Source: Thermoproteota archaeon (GTDB taxonomy: Archaea > Korarchaeota > Korarchaeia > Korarchaeales > Korarchaeaceae). Taken from it: a stretch of 5,179 nucleotides of DNA. The stretch spans positions 1-5,179 of the forward strand of contig JAGGTZ010000085.1 of assembly GCA_021158805.1 (NCBI GenBank), given 5' to 3'. Shown in pieces: positions 1 to 5,043 of this stretch; within the stretch, counting starts at the first letter, position 1; the number at the start of each line of letters is the position of its first letter. The notes beneath the pieces are model-generated. The model ran no database searches. It saw nothing but the letters and a program-made list of their open reading frames with translations, and was not told where the DNA came from. The position numbers and the translations under genes are program-made.

Positions 1-2
1 AA

Positions 3-452
3 AGGGCTGAGTTAGAGGTCCTCAGGAGGAAGGGGTTGAGGATGTACATTGCTTCTCACACGGGCGGTACTAATCCCATGAACCCCTTCGAGGTTAGCTA
101 CGGTTTATTGGAGAGACCATCGGATTTCGGCTTTCCCTTCGCATCGAAGTTAAAGGAGGCCAGCTATAACGGCGAAAAAATTGCTGAAATTTTCTTCAAG
201 AGCGCTCCCTCAGGCTATGAGAGGCCATTATTCGGAGGCATCTTAGTTCACGATTATGATTTCTTCAAGAAGAGCTGGTTAAGGACACCATTGATGGGAG
301 AGGAGAATTACTATACGGAAGAGGAGAGGGAGAGGAGGTTCCAGGCCTACGAGGAGATGGTCGGGGCTGTCTTATCCAGATCAGGGGTAAAGGTGATCAC
401 GGGAGAGGACTTCGTCGAGATGTATGAGAAGTACCTAGCTGCAACTGGCTAA
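3..452 (+). CDS. C-terminal part of an unrecognised protein, 5' end outside the window
   Basis: The reading frame is open from the first complete codon at position 3 to a TAA at 450-452, giving 149 residues. It reads like the end of a larger soluble protein. An amphipathic stretch (AELEVLRRKGLRMYIASH) looks like a helix followed by a strand, and later comes a strand-like GGILVHDYDFF, then a charged EEERERR helix and a final VKVITGEDFVEMYEKY. A TTG at 36 or ATG at 42 could be a start, because AGGAGG lies at 24-29, but those bases also encode Arg-Arg in a sensible frame, so I prefer a 5'-truncated gene. The 'LVHDYDFF ... GVKVITGEDFVEMY' ending faintly resembles the C-terminal end of polysaccharide deacetylase (NodB-like) proteins. 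That is a weak impression and I assign no function. No membrane span or signal is visible. The next gene begins 3 bp after the stop. Confidence 0.6.
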   Translation, partial: RAELEVLRRKGLRMYIASHTGGTNPMNPFEVSYGLLERPSDFGFPFASKLKEASYNGEKIAEIFFKSAPSGYERPLFGGILVHDYDFFKKSWLRTPLMGEENYYTEEERERRFQAYEEMVGAVLSRSGVKVITGEDFVEMYEKYLAATG

Positions 453-455
453 GCT

Positions 456-1074
456 ATGGAATCAGTAGGGGTGAACTGTCAATCAGTTAAAGGTGAGTCG
501 ATAGAGGGCAAAGGAACTACTTCCCTGCTCTGGGCTCTCACTGGAATTATCTCCTTAATAGTTGCTTTAACTACCATAGCGGCTTGCTGGATTCTAAATC
601 CCTGGTTCGATTTCTGGAGGGACGCCTTTAGCGATTTTGGGGTGACCCGGGCTGCTGTCCGTGGCTGTACAACTGGAGTCCGATATATTCTGCCATATTC
701 CTCCTAGCTCTCTCCATATTCATTTGTAAGGGGTCTTCACATAGGATAGAAGCTTTCTCTGGTGGGCTCTTCTTCACTTCATCGATATTTCTGGCACTGA
801 TAGGGATTTTCCCCGGAGATACGCGTCCCCATACCTTCGTATCTACCTGGTTCTTCGTACAAGCCTTCATGGCCCTTACTGCCTTGGGGATCGGGTTGCT
901 CCTAAAAGGAGACAAAGCTAGAGGGATTTTAGTATCTTGCCTACCTGGTTCAGCTCCTTTCCTCGGCCTTCTAGTGGAGGCAATCTATGGGTGGCCTTCA
1001 GCATTGTAGCTGAGGCCGCTGGAATTGTAGTAATAGGTATTTCGCTGATCATAGCCACCTCTCACTGCTTCTGA
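456..1074 (+). pseudogene. DUF998-like integral membrane protein with two frameshifts
   Basis: Three consecutive frames join into one protein. Frame A runs from ATG 456 to about 641 and ends in NPWFDFWRDAFSDFG. Frame B runs from about 641 to 994 (DPGCCPWLYNWSPIY, a hydrophobic span, then LIGIFPGDTRPHTF). Frame C runs from about 994 to TGA 1072-1074 (AFSIVAEAAGIVVIGISLII). Adding one G in the GGGG run at 639-642 and one G at 993-994 restores a continuous frame of about 206 residues, which is the usual size for DUF998. Several spans are visible, the first at residues 23-46 (SLLWALTGIISLIVALTTIA). The family-like marks are SDFG followed by WLYN, and GIFP...H. DUF998 proteins are multi-span membrane proteins of unknown function. 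Unrepaired, the first frame stops at 705-707 after 83 residues. It is either a real pseudogene or two homopolymer under-calls. No good Shine-Dalgarno precedes the ATG; it may be read through from the upstream gene. Confidence 0.78.
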
Positions 1075-1206
1075 TGGGCCGTATGGATGTACATCCCAAT
1101 GGAATGGCCATGTGCGCCAGATCCCTTAACTACCTAATGGTCACCATTCACTATCATATCTTCCTATCATCTCCTTTCAGCTCAGTACACCATTAGGATC
1201 CTCGTA

Positions 1207-1225
1207 CGGATTAGACTCTAATCCG
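1207..1225. repeat. 19-bp perfect dyad just past the 3' end of the importer operon
   Basis: CGGATTAGACTCTAATCCG is a perfect inverted repeat with 9-bp arms around a single central C, ending 17 bp beyond the stop codon of permease 2. In RNA it could form a stem of about 7-8 pairs with a 3-5 base loop. No U-run follows on either strand, so it is not a typical intrinsic terminator. It could be an mRNA 3'-end stabilising hairpin or a protein-binding dyad. The surrounding 1075-1242 stretch contains other short dyads (GGATGTACATCC at 1085-1096, AATGGTCACCATT at 1136-1148, and CCTAATGGT at 1133-1141 paired with ACCATTAGG at 1189-1197) but no credible gene. Confidence 0.55.
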
Positions 1226-1242
1226 AATTCACTTACTTTGGC

Positions 1243-1908
1243 TTATTCAGCTTTACTTGGAATCTCGAGCTTTCGAATCAATCCTTTGAAGAACAACGTA
1301 GTGAGCGCTGTGAGCACCAGATAGATGACCGCTAACAGGGAAAAGATCTCTAGAGATTTAAAGTAGAGGGAGTTATAAGTCCTAGCCACGGAATACATTT
1401 CTTGGACGCCTATGGCAAATGCTAATGAGGAATATTGGATCATATACACGATCTCGTTTGATATACCATAAATTGCCCTCCTAATCGCCTGAGGTAGAAT
1501 TATGTAGAGAACTTCCTGCAGTTTGGTCATTCCTATTGCCTTAGCAGCGAGGGACTGACCTTGGTCTATTGACATAATAGCTCCTCTCACATATTCCGAG
1601 ATATATGCCCCACTGCAAAGGGAGAATGAGAGTATAGCAGATGTTACAGGGGGAAGATATATTCCGATCTCTGGCAGCCCGAAGAATACCAGAAACAGGG
1701 TTACGATTAGAGGAAAACCCCTGAATAAAGCTGAGAACCCCCTGGCAAAGGATCCTAAGATTATGCCCCCATATACCCTGCTAGCTCCTAATGCTATACC
1801 CAGAATTATTCCCAAAGGGGCAGATATTGCAACAAGCTCAGATGTAGTGAGAAATCCCATGAGTAATGAAGAGAGGTATTCAGACCAGAACTCCATCCTT
1901 GAGCCCAT
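1243..1908 (-). CDS. PAAT-type amino acid ABC transporter permease 2
   Basis: This inner-membrane subunit of a polar amino acid importer forms half of the translocation channel. The 221 residues show about five hydrophobic spans (about 23-42, 66-79, 87-106, 150-170 and 186-208). The family motif LFRGFPLIV is at 62-69. The EAA loop that docks on the ATPase is at about 116-141 (GQSLAAKAIGMTKL ... ILPQAI). Length and motifs match the HisMQ/GlnP permease family. It is the last gene of the operon and overlaps the ATPase gene by 29 bp. A second in-frame ATG (residue 5, position 1896) would cut the overlap to 17 bp. Neither start has a convincing Shine-Dalgarno, so the exact start is open and translational coupling is likely. 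With permease 1 it probably forms a heterodimer, as in histidine-type importers, since the two permeases clearly differ in sequence. The ligand cannot be told from this subunit. Confidence 0.93.
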   Translation of the reverse strand: MGSRMEFWSEYLSSLLMGFLTTSELVAISAPLGIILGIALGASRVYGGIILGSFARGFSALFRGFPLIVTLFLVFFGLPEIGIYLPPVTSAILSFSLCSGAYISEYVRGAIMSIDQGQSLAAKAIGMTKLQEVLYIILPQAIRRAIYGISNEIVYMIQYSSLAFAIGVQEMYSVARTYNSLYFKSLEIFSLLAVIYLVLTALTTLFFKGLIRKLEIPSKAE

Positions 1909-2632
1909 TCCACTTATTCAGGAGGTTTCTCACTTCATCATTCTTCGCATTTCTCAGTTCTTCCGGGCTTCCTCCTCCTATTATCCTCCCTCTATTCATA
2001 ACAACTATTTCGTCAGCTACCTCATAGGCGAAACCCAATTCATGCGTAACTATTAAACTAGTAATGCCCCTCTCGGAGAGTTCCTTTATCACGAGCAGTA
2101 CCTCGCTTGAAAGCCCGGGATCTAAGGCTGATGTTGGCTCGTCATAGAGCATCACGATGGGATCCATCGCTAATGCCCTCGCTATAGCAACTCTTTGCTT
2201 CTGACCTCCAGAGAGCTGAGCAGGGTATTTTCTCCAGAGTTCCTCCTCTATATGTACCCTTTTCAATGTTTCCTTTGCTTTCTTTAACGCATCCGATTTG
2301 CTCATTCCCTTCACCTTCGTCAACCCTATCATGACATTCCCTATTGCAGTTAGATGGTGGAATAGGTTGAGTTCTTGAAAAACAAACCCGATTTTCTGTC
2401 TTAACCTAGTGATATCGGCTTTAGGTGATGTTATTTCCTCGCCATCTATCCATATTCTCCCTTTATCCGGTTTAACTAGGAGATTAAGGCACTTGAGGAA
2501 TGTGGTCTTACCAGCTCCACTAGGACCCATTATGACCTTCGTTTCGCCCTTCTTAAGATTTAGGCTAACACCTCTCAGAACTATAGTGTCATCATATCTT
2601 TTCCAAACATCTTCAGCCCTAAGGACGATCAT
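1880..2632 (-). CDS. PAAT-type amino acid ABC transporter ATP-binding protein
   Basis: This cytoplasmic ATPase powers the importer. All catalytic motifs are present in its 250 residues: A-loop aromatic Tyr13, Walker A GPSGAGKT at 36-43, Q-loop Gln86 (FVFQ), signature LSGGQKQR at 140-147, Walker B IVMLYDEP at 159-166 with catalytic Glu165, D-loop SALD at 168-171, and switch His197 (VTHE). Length and overall sequence fit the GlnQ/HisP class (about 240-255 residues) with no extra regulatory domain. The ATG at 2632 overlaps the TGA of permease 1 as ATGA, and a strong Shine-Dalgarno (GGAGGG, 2644-2639) sits 6 bp upstream, so this start is secure. The gene lies between the two permease genes. It should work as a homodimer under the permease pair. 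It appears intact and functional. Confidence 0.97.
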   Translation of the reverse strand: MIVLRAEDVWKRYDDTIVLRGVSLNLKKGETKVIMGPSGAGKTTFLKCLNLLVKPDKGRIWIDGEEITSPKADITRLRQKIGFVFQELNLFHHLTAIGNVMIGLTKVKGMSKSDALKKAKETLKRVHIEEELWRKYPAQLSGGQKQRVAIARALAMDPIVMLYDEPTSALDPGLSSEVLLVIKELSERGITSLIVTHELGFAYEVADEIVVMNRGRIIGGGSPEELRNAKNDEVRNLLNKWNGLKDGVLV

Positions 2633-3303
2633 CTCAATCCCTCCACCATGCCCGGGATTCTGGTTCTCTTATGTATGAAATCCATAATTCCGGTTCCAGA
2701 GAAGGTCAGTACGAAGAACAATATGCCTGCGAATAGATACGGTATCAAGGCAAGACCTGTAGCTGTTGAGACGTATCTAACTCTAGTTAAGATCTCCATG
2801 ACTCCCAAAGCAAAGCATATAGCTGAATCCTTCAGTATCACTGCATACTCATTTGACCAAGCTGGGATGGAAATCCTTAAAGCCTGTGGCAGTACTATAT
2901 AGAGGATCAGCTTCCTTTGGGTCATTCCTATCGCCTTCGCTGCCAAGATCTGTCCATAATCTACAGATTTGATGGAATCCTTGAATATCTGGGATTGATA
3001 TGCTCCGCTCCTCATCCCCAAGACCAATATGCTCGTCTTCAAGGGATCGAGTTTGAACCCAAATGAAGGAAAAATGGCCCAGTAGAAGAGGGAGAGAAGC
3101 ACAAGCAAGGGAGTTCCCCTGAAGAACCACACATAAGCATTCAAGACTTTCCCCAGCTTCTTACCTCCAAAGCTTTGGGCTATTGCAAGCGGAAGTCCTA
3201 TGATGAAACCTATACCGAGACCCCCCAGTACCAATGAGGCTGTCCACAATACACCCTCGGCTATAAACGGTATGTATTGAAAAAGGGAATAGATATAGGT
3301 CAT
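2629..3303 (-). CDS. PAAT-type amino acid ABC transporter permease 1
   Basis: This membrane subunit of the amino acid importer is 224 residues long from the chosen start. Hydrophobic spans lie at about 16-44, 64-80, 88-104 and 182-204. The family motif FFRGTPLLVLL starts at about residue 60, and the EAA coupling loop (GQILAAKAIGMTQRK ... VLPQAL) at about 117-142. I chose the ATG at 3303 because it forms an ATGA overlap with the stop of the binding-protein gene and has GGGGA 5 bp upstream. An in-frame ATG at 3315 would add four residues (MGIR) and has no ribosome binding site. The gene ends in another ATGA overlap with the ATPase gene. It shares the AAKAIGMT docking motif with permease 2 but is otherwise quite different, consistent with a heterodimeric channel of the HisQM type. 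No defect is seen. Confidence 0.94.
   Translation of the reverse strand: MTYIYSLFQYIPFIAEGVLWTASLVLGGLGIGFIIGLPLAIAQSFGGKKLGKVLNAYVWFFRGTPLLVLLSLFYWAIFPSFGFKLDPLKTSILVLGMRSGAYQSQIFKDSIKSVDYGQILAAKAIGMTQRKLILYIVLPQALRISIPAWSNEYAVILKDSAICFALGVMEILTRVRYVSTATGLALIPYLFAGILFFVLTFSGTGIMDFIHKRTRIPGMVEGLR
2639..2644 (-). promoter_or_regulatory. Shine-Dalgarno for the ATPase gene, inside permease 1
   Basis: GGAGGG read on the minus strand lies 6 bp before the ATPase ATG and within the last codons of permease 1 (the GMVEGLR end). It is the clearest ribosome binding site in the operon and fixes the ATPase start at the ATGA overlap. Confidence 0.75.
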
Positions 3304-4145
3304 CCTAATCCCCATTTCTTGAGCAGCTCATTCCAGTAGGGACTGTTCATTAGCTCCTCAAGGGCTTCATTTATCTTATCTCTGAGCCATTTGTCTTGAG
3401 GCCTTGTAGCTATACCATAGCTGTAAGGAGCTCCTAAATTTCCTACAACTCTTAATTTGCTCTCGATATCCGGATTCTTCTTGAGGTATGGACCAAGGAA
3501 TGCCGAGTCTGTTATGAGTGCGGATGCCCTTCCATCAAGGAGGGCCTCCATAGCGGATACATAGGAGTCCAGTCCAAGCTTCTCAAATTTGTATCCCGCT
3601 TTGAGGAGCCTGTCGGCCCATTCATCCGCTGTTGAACCAGATTGGACGGCAATATATTCCCCGGAGTTCAAGATCTGATCTAACGTCCTAGTATCGTTCT
3701 TCCTTACGACGACTTGGTGCACGTAGGAGTAGTACGGTATTGAAAACCATATTTTCTGGGATCTGGCCGAGTTAATAGTCATACCTGAAGCGATTATGTC
3801 TATATCTCCTCTCTCCAAGGCAGTAACGATGGTCGACCAATCCCAAGGCTTATACACGATCTTCCATCCATATTTCTTAGCGATGAGGTTTATTATATCT
3901 ACGTCTAATCCGACAGGTGTTCCGTTAGGCTCTATCTTTGTGAAGGGGGGATAGTTCGCATCAAATCCATATACTATAACAACCTGGCTCCCCTCCTTAG
4001 GAGCGCTTGAGAACTTTCCTAGTTGATAGAGACAATTCTCTTGCGTGGAGACCTCCTTTGTGGGGGCTAATGTATTCGCTACCAAATAGCCGGCAGCCAG
4101 ACCTACGATTATACCTAGGAGCAGGAACGCTAGTATTTTACCCAT
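3300..4145 (-). CDS. Membrane-anchored amino acid-binding protein of an ABC importer (SBP family 3)
   Basis: This extracytoplasmic receptor delivers the ligand to the permeases. Of 281 residues, 1-25 form a hydrophobic N-terminal segment (LAFLLLGIIVGLAAGYLVA) without a lipobox cysteine, so it is probably an uncleaved membrane anchor followed by a linker (about 26-54). The family-3 domain begins at about residue 55: GFDANYPPF (60-68), PVGLDVDI (77-84), SGMTINSARS (120-129), VQSGST (168-173) and ITDSAF (211-216). Arg128 and Asp213 fall where family members bind the carboxylate and amino groups of an amino acid, which supports an amino acid ligand. The aromatic YKPWDWS stretch (98-104) may shape specificity, but I cannot name the ligand. 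GGTGGG lies 6 bp before the ATG. It is the first gene of the four-gene operon, and its transcription should start near 4165, inside operator dyad 1. Confidence 0.94.
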   Translation of the reverse strand: MGKILAFLLLGIIVGLAAGYLVANTLAPTKEVSTQENCLYQLGKFSSAPKEGSQVVIVYGFDANYPPFTKIEPNGTPVGLDVDIINLIAKKYGWKIVYKPWDWSTIVTALERGDIDIIASGMTINSARSQKIWFSIPYYSYVHQVVVRKNDTRTLDQILNSGEYIAVQSGSTADEWADRLLKAGYKFEKLGLDSYVSAMEALLDGRASALITDSAFLGPYLKKNPDIESKLRVVGNLGAPYSYGIATRPQDKWLRDKINEALEELMNSPYWNELLKKWGLG

Positions 4146-4157
4146 CTTTTACCCACC

Positions 4158-4173
4158 ACCCACATATGTGGGT
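4158..4173. promoter_or_regulatory. Operator-like dyad 1 (CCCAC-N4-GTGGG) before the importer operon
   Basis: ACCCACATATGTGGGT is a perfect 16-bp palindrome centred at 4165.5. It has the same CCCAC-N4-GTGGG core as the dyad at 4206-4225. It lies 13 bp before the binding-protein ATG and about 25 bp downstream (on the minus strand) of the central TTTAAA, so it should cover the operon's transcription start. An extra CCCAC half-site at 4152-4156 overlaps the ribosome binding site. The protein that binds it is presumably the adjacent AbrB-ACT regulator (inferred). Confidence 0.72.
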
Positions 4174-4183
4174 AGAAAGTGAT

Positions 4184-4196
4184 TTTATTTAAAAGC
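4184..4196. promoter_or_regulatory. Shared AT-rich TATA element of a divergent promoter
   Basis: TTTATTTAAAAGC is the only AT-rich block between the two divergent genes. Its TTTAAA core (4188-4193) is palindromic and centred at 4190.5. Read on the plus strand it gives a TATA-like TTTAAAAG; on the minus strand it gives TTTTAAATA. Archaeal transcription starts about 25 bp downstream of the TATA centre, predicting starts near 4216 (+) and 4165 (-). A single TATA serving both directions is inferred; two slightly offset boxes are also possible. Confidence 0.55.
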
Positions 4197-4205
4197 TTTA
4201 CCCTA

Positions 4206-4225
4206 CTTCCCACTATTGTGGGAAG
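4206..4225. promoter_or_regulatory. Operator-like dyad 2 (CCCAC-N4-GTGGG) abutting the regulator start
   Basis: CTTCCCACTATTGTGGGAAG has 8-bp perfect arms around a TATT spacer, centred at 4215.5. Its core is the same CCCAC-N4-GTGGG as dyad 1, exactly 50 bp away, while the N4 and flanks differ, so the arms appear to be what is conserved. The dyad ends at the base before the regulator's GTG start codon and covers its predicted transcription start, which fits autoregulation. Confidence 0.72.
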
Positions 4226-4639
4226 GTGGCTGAGGGAGTATATGATTTCGTTGTAATGGATTCTAGGAGTAGAGTAACCATACCTGCAAAAATAAGGAAG
4301 CTGCTTGGTCTGGCTGAGGGAATGAAGTTCCTTATGATTACAGATACTGAAAGAAGAGAGATTAGAATGATTCCACTTGTGGAACTTCAGGCAAAGGTCT
4401 ATAAGCTTAGGATAATCATGATAGATACTCCAGGAGTTCTGGCTAGAATAGCTTCCCTCCTCGCAAATGAAAAGGTTGATCTTCTCATAACAGAATCAAG
4501 GACTATCAGGAGAGGGGAAACTGCCGAATGGGTAATAATTGCTGATCTATCTCAATGCAAGCTGAGCATCTCTGATTTAATTAGTAGAATTAAGGGGGTA
4601 GATCTTGTGAAGAAGGTTGAAATAACTGAGATAAAGTAA
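4226..4639 (+). CDS. AbrB/SpoVT-like DNA-binding domain fused to an ACT domain, probable regulator of the amino acid importer
   Basis: The 137-residue protein has two domains. Residues about 5-50 resemble a swapped-hairpin AbrB domain: YDFVVMDSRSRVTIPAKIRK, then LLGLAEGMKFLMI. Residues about 59-136 form an ACT domain with the typical IDTPGVLARIASLLANEKVDLL (66-87) loop and helix, two strands (TAEWVIIADL) and a final VKKVEITEI strand. AbrB-type domains dimerise and bind DNA; ACT domains usually bind small ligands, often amino acids. Divergent placement beside an amino acid importer suggests a ligand-responsive controller of that operon and of itself (inferred). The GTG at 4226 is chosen because the next in-frame ATG (4256) would remove the first strand, and no start codon lies further upstream before the in-frame stop at 4190. 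There is no usable Shine-Dalgarno, so the mRNA is probably leaderless or nearly so. An AT-rich tract follows the TAA. Confidence 0.88.
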   Translation: MAEGVYDFVVMDSRSRVTIPAKIRKLLGLAEGMKFLMITDTERREIRMIPLVELQAKVYKLRIIMIDTPGVLARIASLLANEKVDLLITESRTIRRGETAEWVIIADLSQCKLSISDLISRIKGVDLVKKVEITEIK

Positions 4640-4672
4640 TTAATTAATGATTTCCTAGTGTAATTAGATTCT

Positions 4673-5004
4673 TCAGCGAAAATTTATGAAGAACTTGATT
4701 TCCCTAGGAAGCTCTAGCGAATGAACAGGCACTTTAACACCAACAGCCTTAGGATGACCTCCTCCACTTCCTCTCAGCGTAGGAGTTATTTTTAAGCGTT
4801 CTATTCAAATCTATACGTCAGTACCTCCTCTCATACTAATAGAGTAGCTTACCTCTTTTCTCCCATGAGGAGGTGGCCCTTAACTAATCTGCCTTTGTCA
4901 GGAAGTAGATCTCCCCCTGAAATGGGTGAACTATTAAGACTTCTACCATGCGCTGAGCTGCAAAACTACAAGCCCTCTTCTGAAACGAGTCCTACAATTA
5001 AACC
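4673..5004 (-). pseudogene. Decayed C-terminal remnant of a DHH-family phosphoesterase (DHHA1 domain)
   Basis: Read on the minus strand, codons at 4771-4745 spell GSGGGHPKA, the hallmark of the DHHA1 substrate-binding region of DHH phosphoesterases, followed by VGVKVP and a tail ending at TGA 4675-4673. The same frame upstream reads KEVSYSISMRGGTDV (SMRG resembles the family's S-x-R motif) but is broken by TAG (4813-4811) and TGA (4807-4805). Before that, a one-base loss in the AAAA run at 4859-4856 shifts the frame. Adding one A joins DKGRLVKGHLLMGEK to EVSYSISMRGG. Further upstream, LIVGLVSEEGL reads plausibly but has a stop at 4968-4966; this part is uncertain. The N-terminal DHH catalytic domain (roughly 200 residues) is absent, since the next gene begins at 5044. 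The remnant is therefore truncated and multiply disrupted, and not expected to be functional. Confidence 0.68.
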
Positions 5005-5006
5005 TC

Positions 5007-5019
5007 AAAGTTTTATTAG
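5007..5019 (+). promoter_or_regulatory. Possible TATA box of the nucleotidyltransferase gene
   Basis: AAAGTTTTATTAG has a TATA-like core (TTTTATTA, 5011-5018) centred about 29 bp before the ATG at 5044. That spacing would give a transcript starting within a few bases of the start codon, i.e. leaderless or short-leadered. Only a weak AAAGAAG precedes the ATG, which fits. Support is positional and compositional only. Confidence 0.4.
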
Positions 5020-5043
5020 TTCCCTGATCTTCTACTAAAGAAG

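Noticed and set aside
36..452. TTG start at 36 with AGGAGG upstream for the first gene
   Set aside because: The open frame and protein-like helix continue to the window edge, and AGGAGG simply encodes Arg-Arg; a true start here cannot be excluded but seems less likely.
636..644. TTTTGGGG as a programmed -1 frameshift site in the DUF998 gene
   Set aside because: Slipping back one base keeps TTT pairing but puts GGG on TGG, so it is not a proper slippery heptamer, and a second break downstream argues for indels rather than programmed recoding.
628..915. Minus-strand reading frame of 95 codons
   Set aside because: It is antisense to the DUF998-like gene, its translation has no family character, and it is open only as a shadow of that gene's composition.
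1072..1132. Short peptides on both strands after the DUF998 gene (for example GSGAHGHSIGMYIHTAHQ on the minus strand)
   Set aside because: Only about 20 codons between stops, no start with a ribosome binding site and no family I recognise; probably chance, though the text looks protein-like.
1207..1225. Intrinsic terminator for the importer operon
   Set aside because: The stem has no following T-run on the minus strand, and archaeal terminators depend on T-rich tracts more than on hairpins.
1763..2056. Plus-strand reading frame across the permease 2 / ATPase junction
   Set aside because: Antisense shadow of two clear genes, without a ribosome binding site or recognisable sequence.
2849..3130. 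Minus-strand reading frame of 93 codons inside permease 1
   Set aside because: It lies in another frame of a well-conserved permease gene and its translation looks random.
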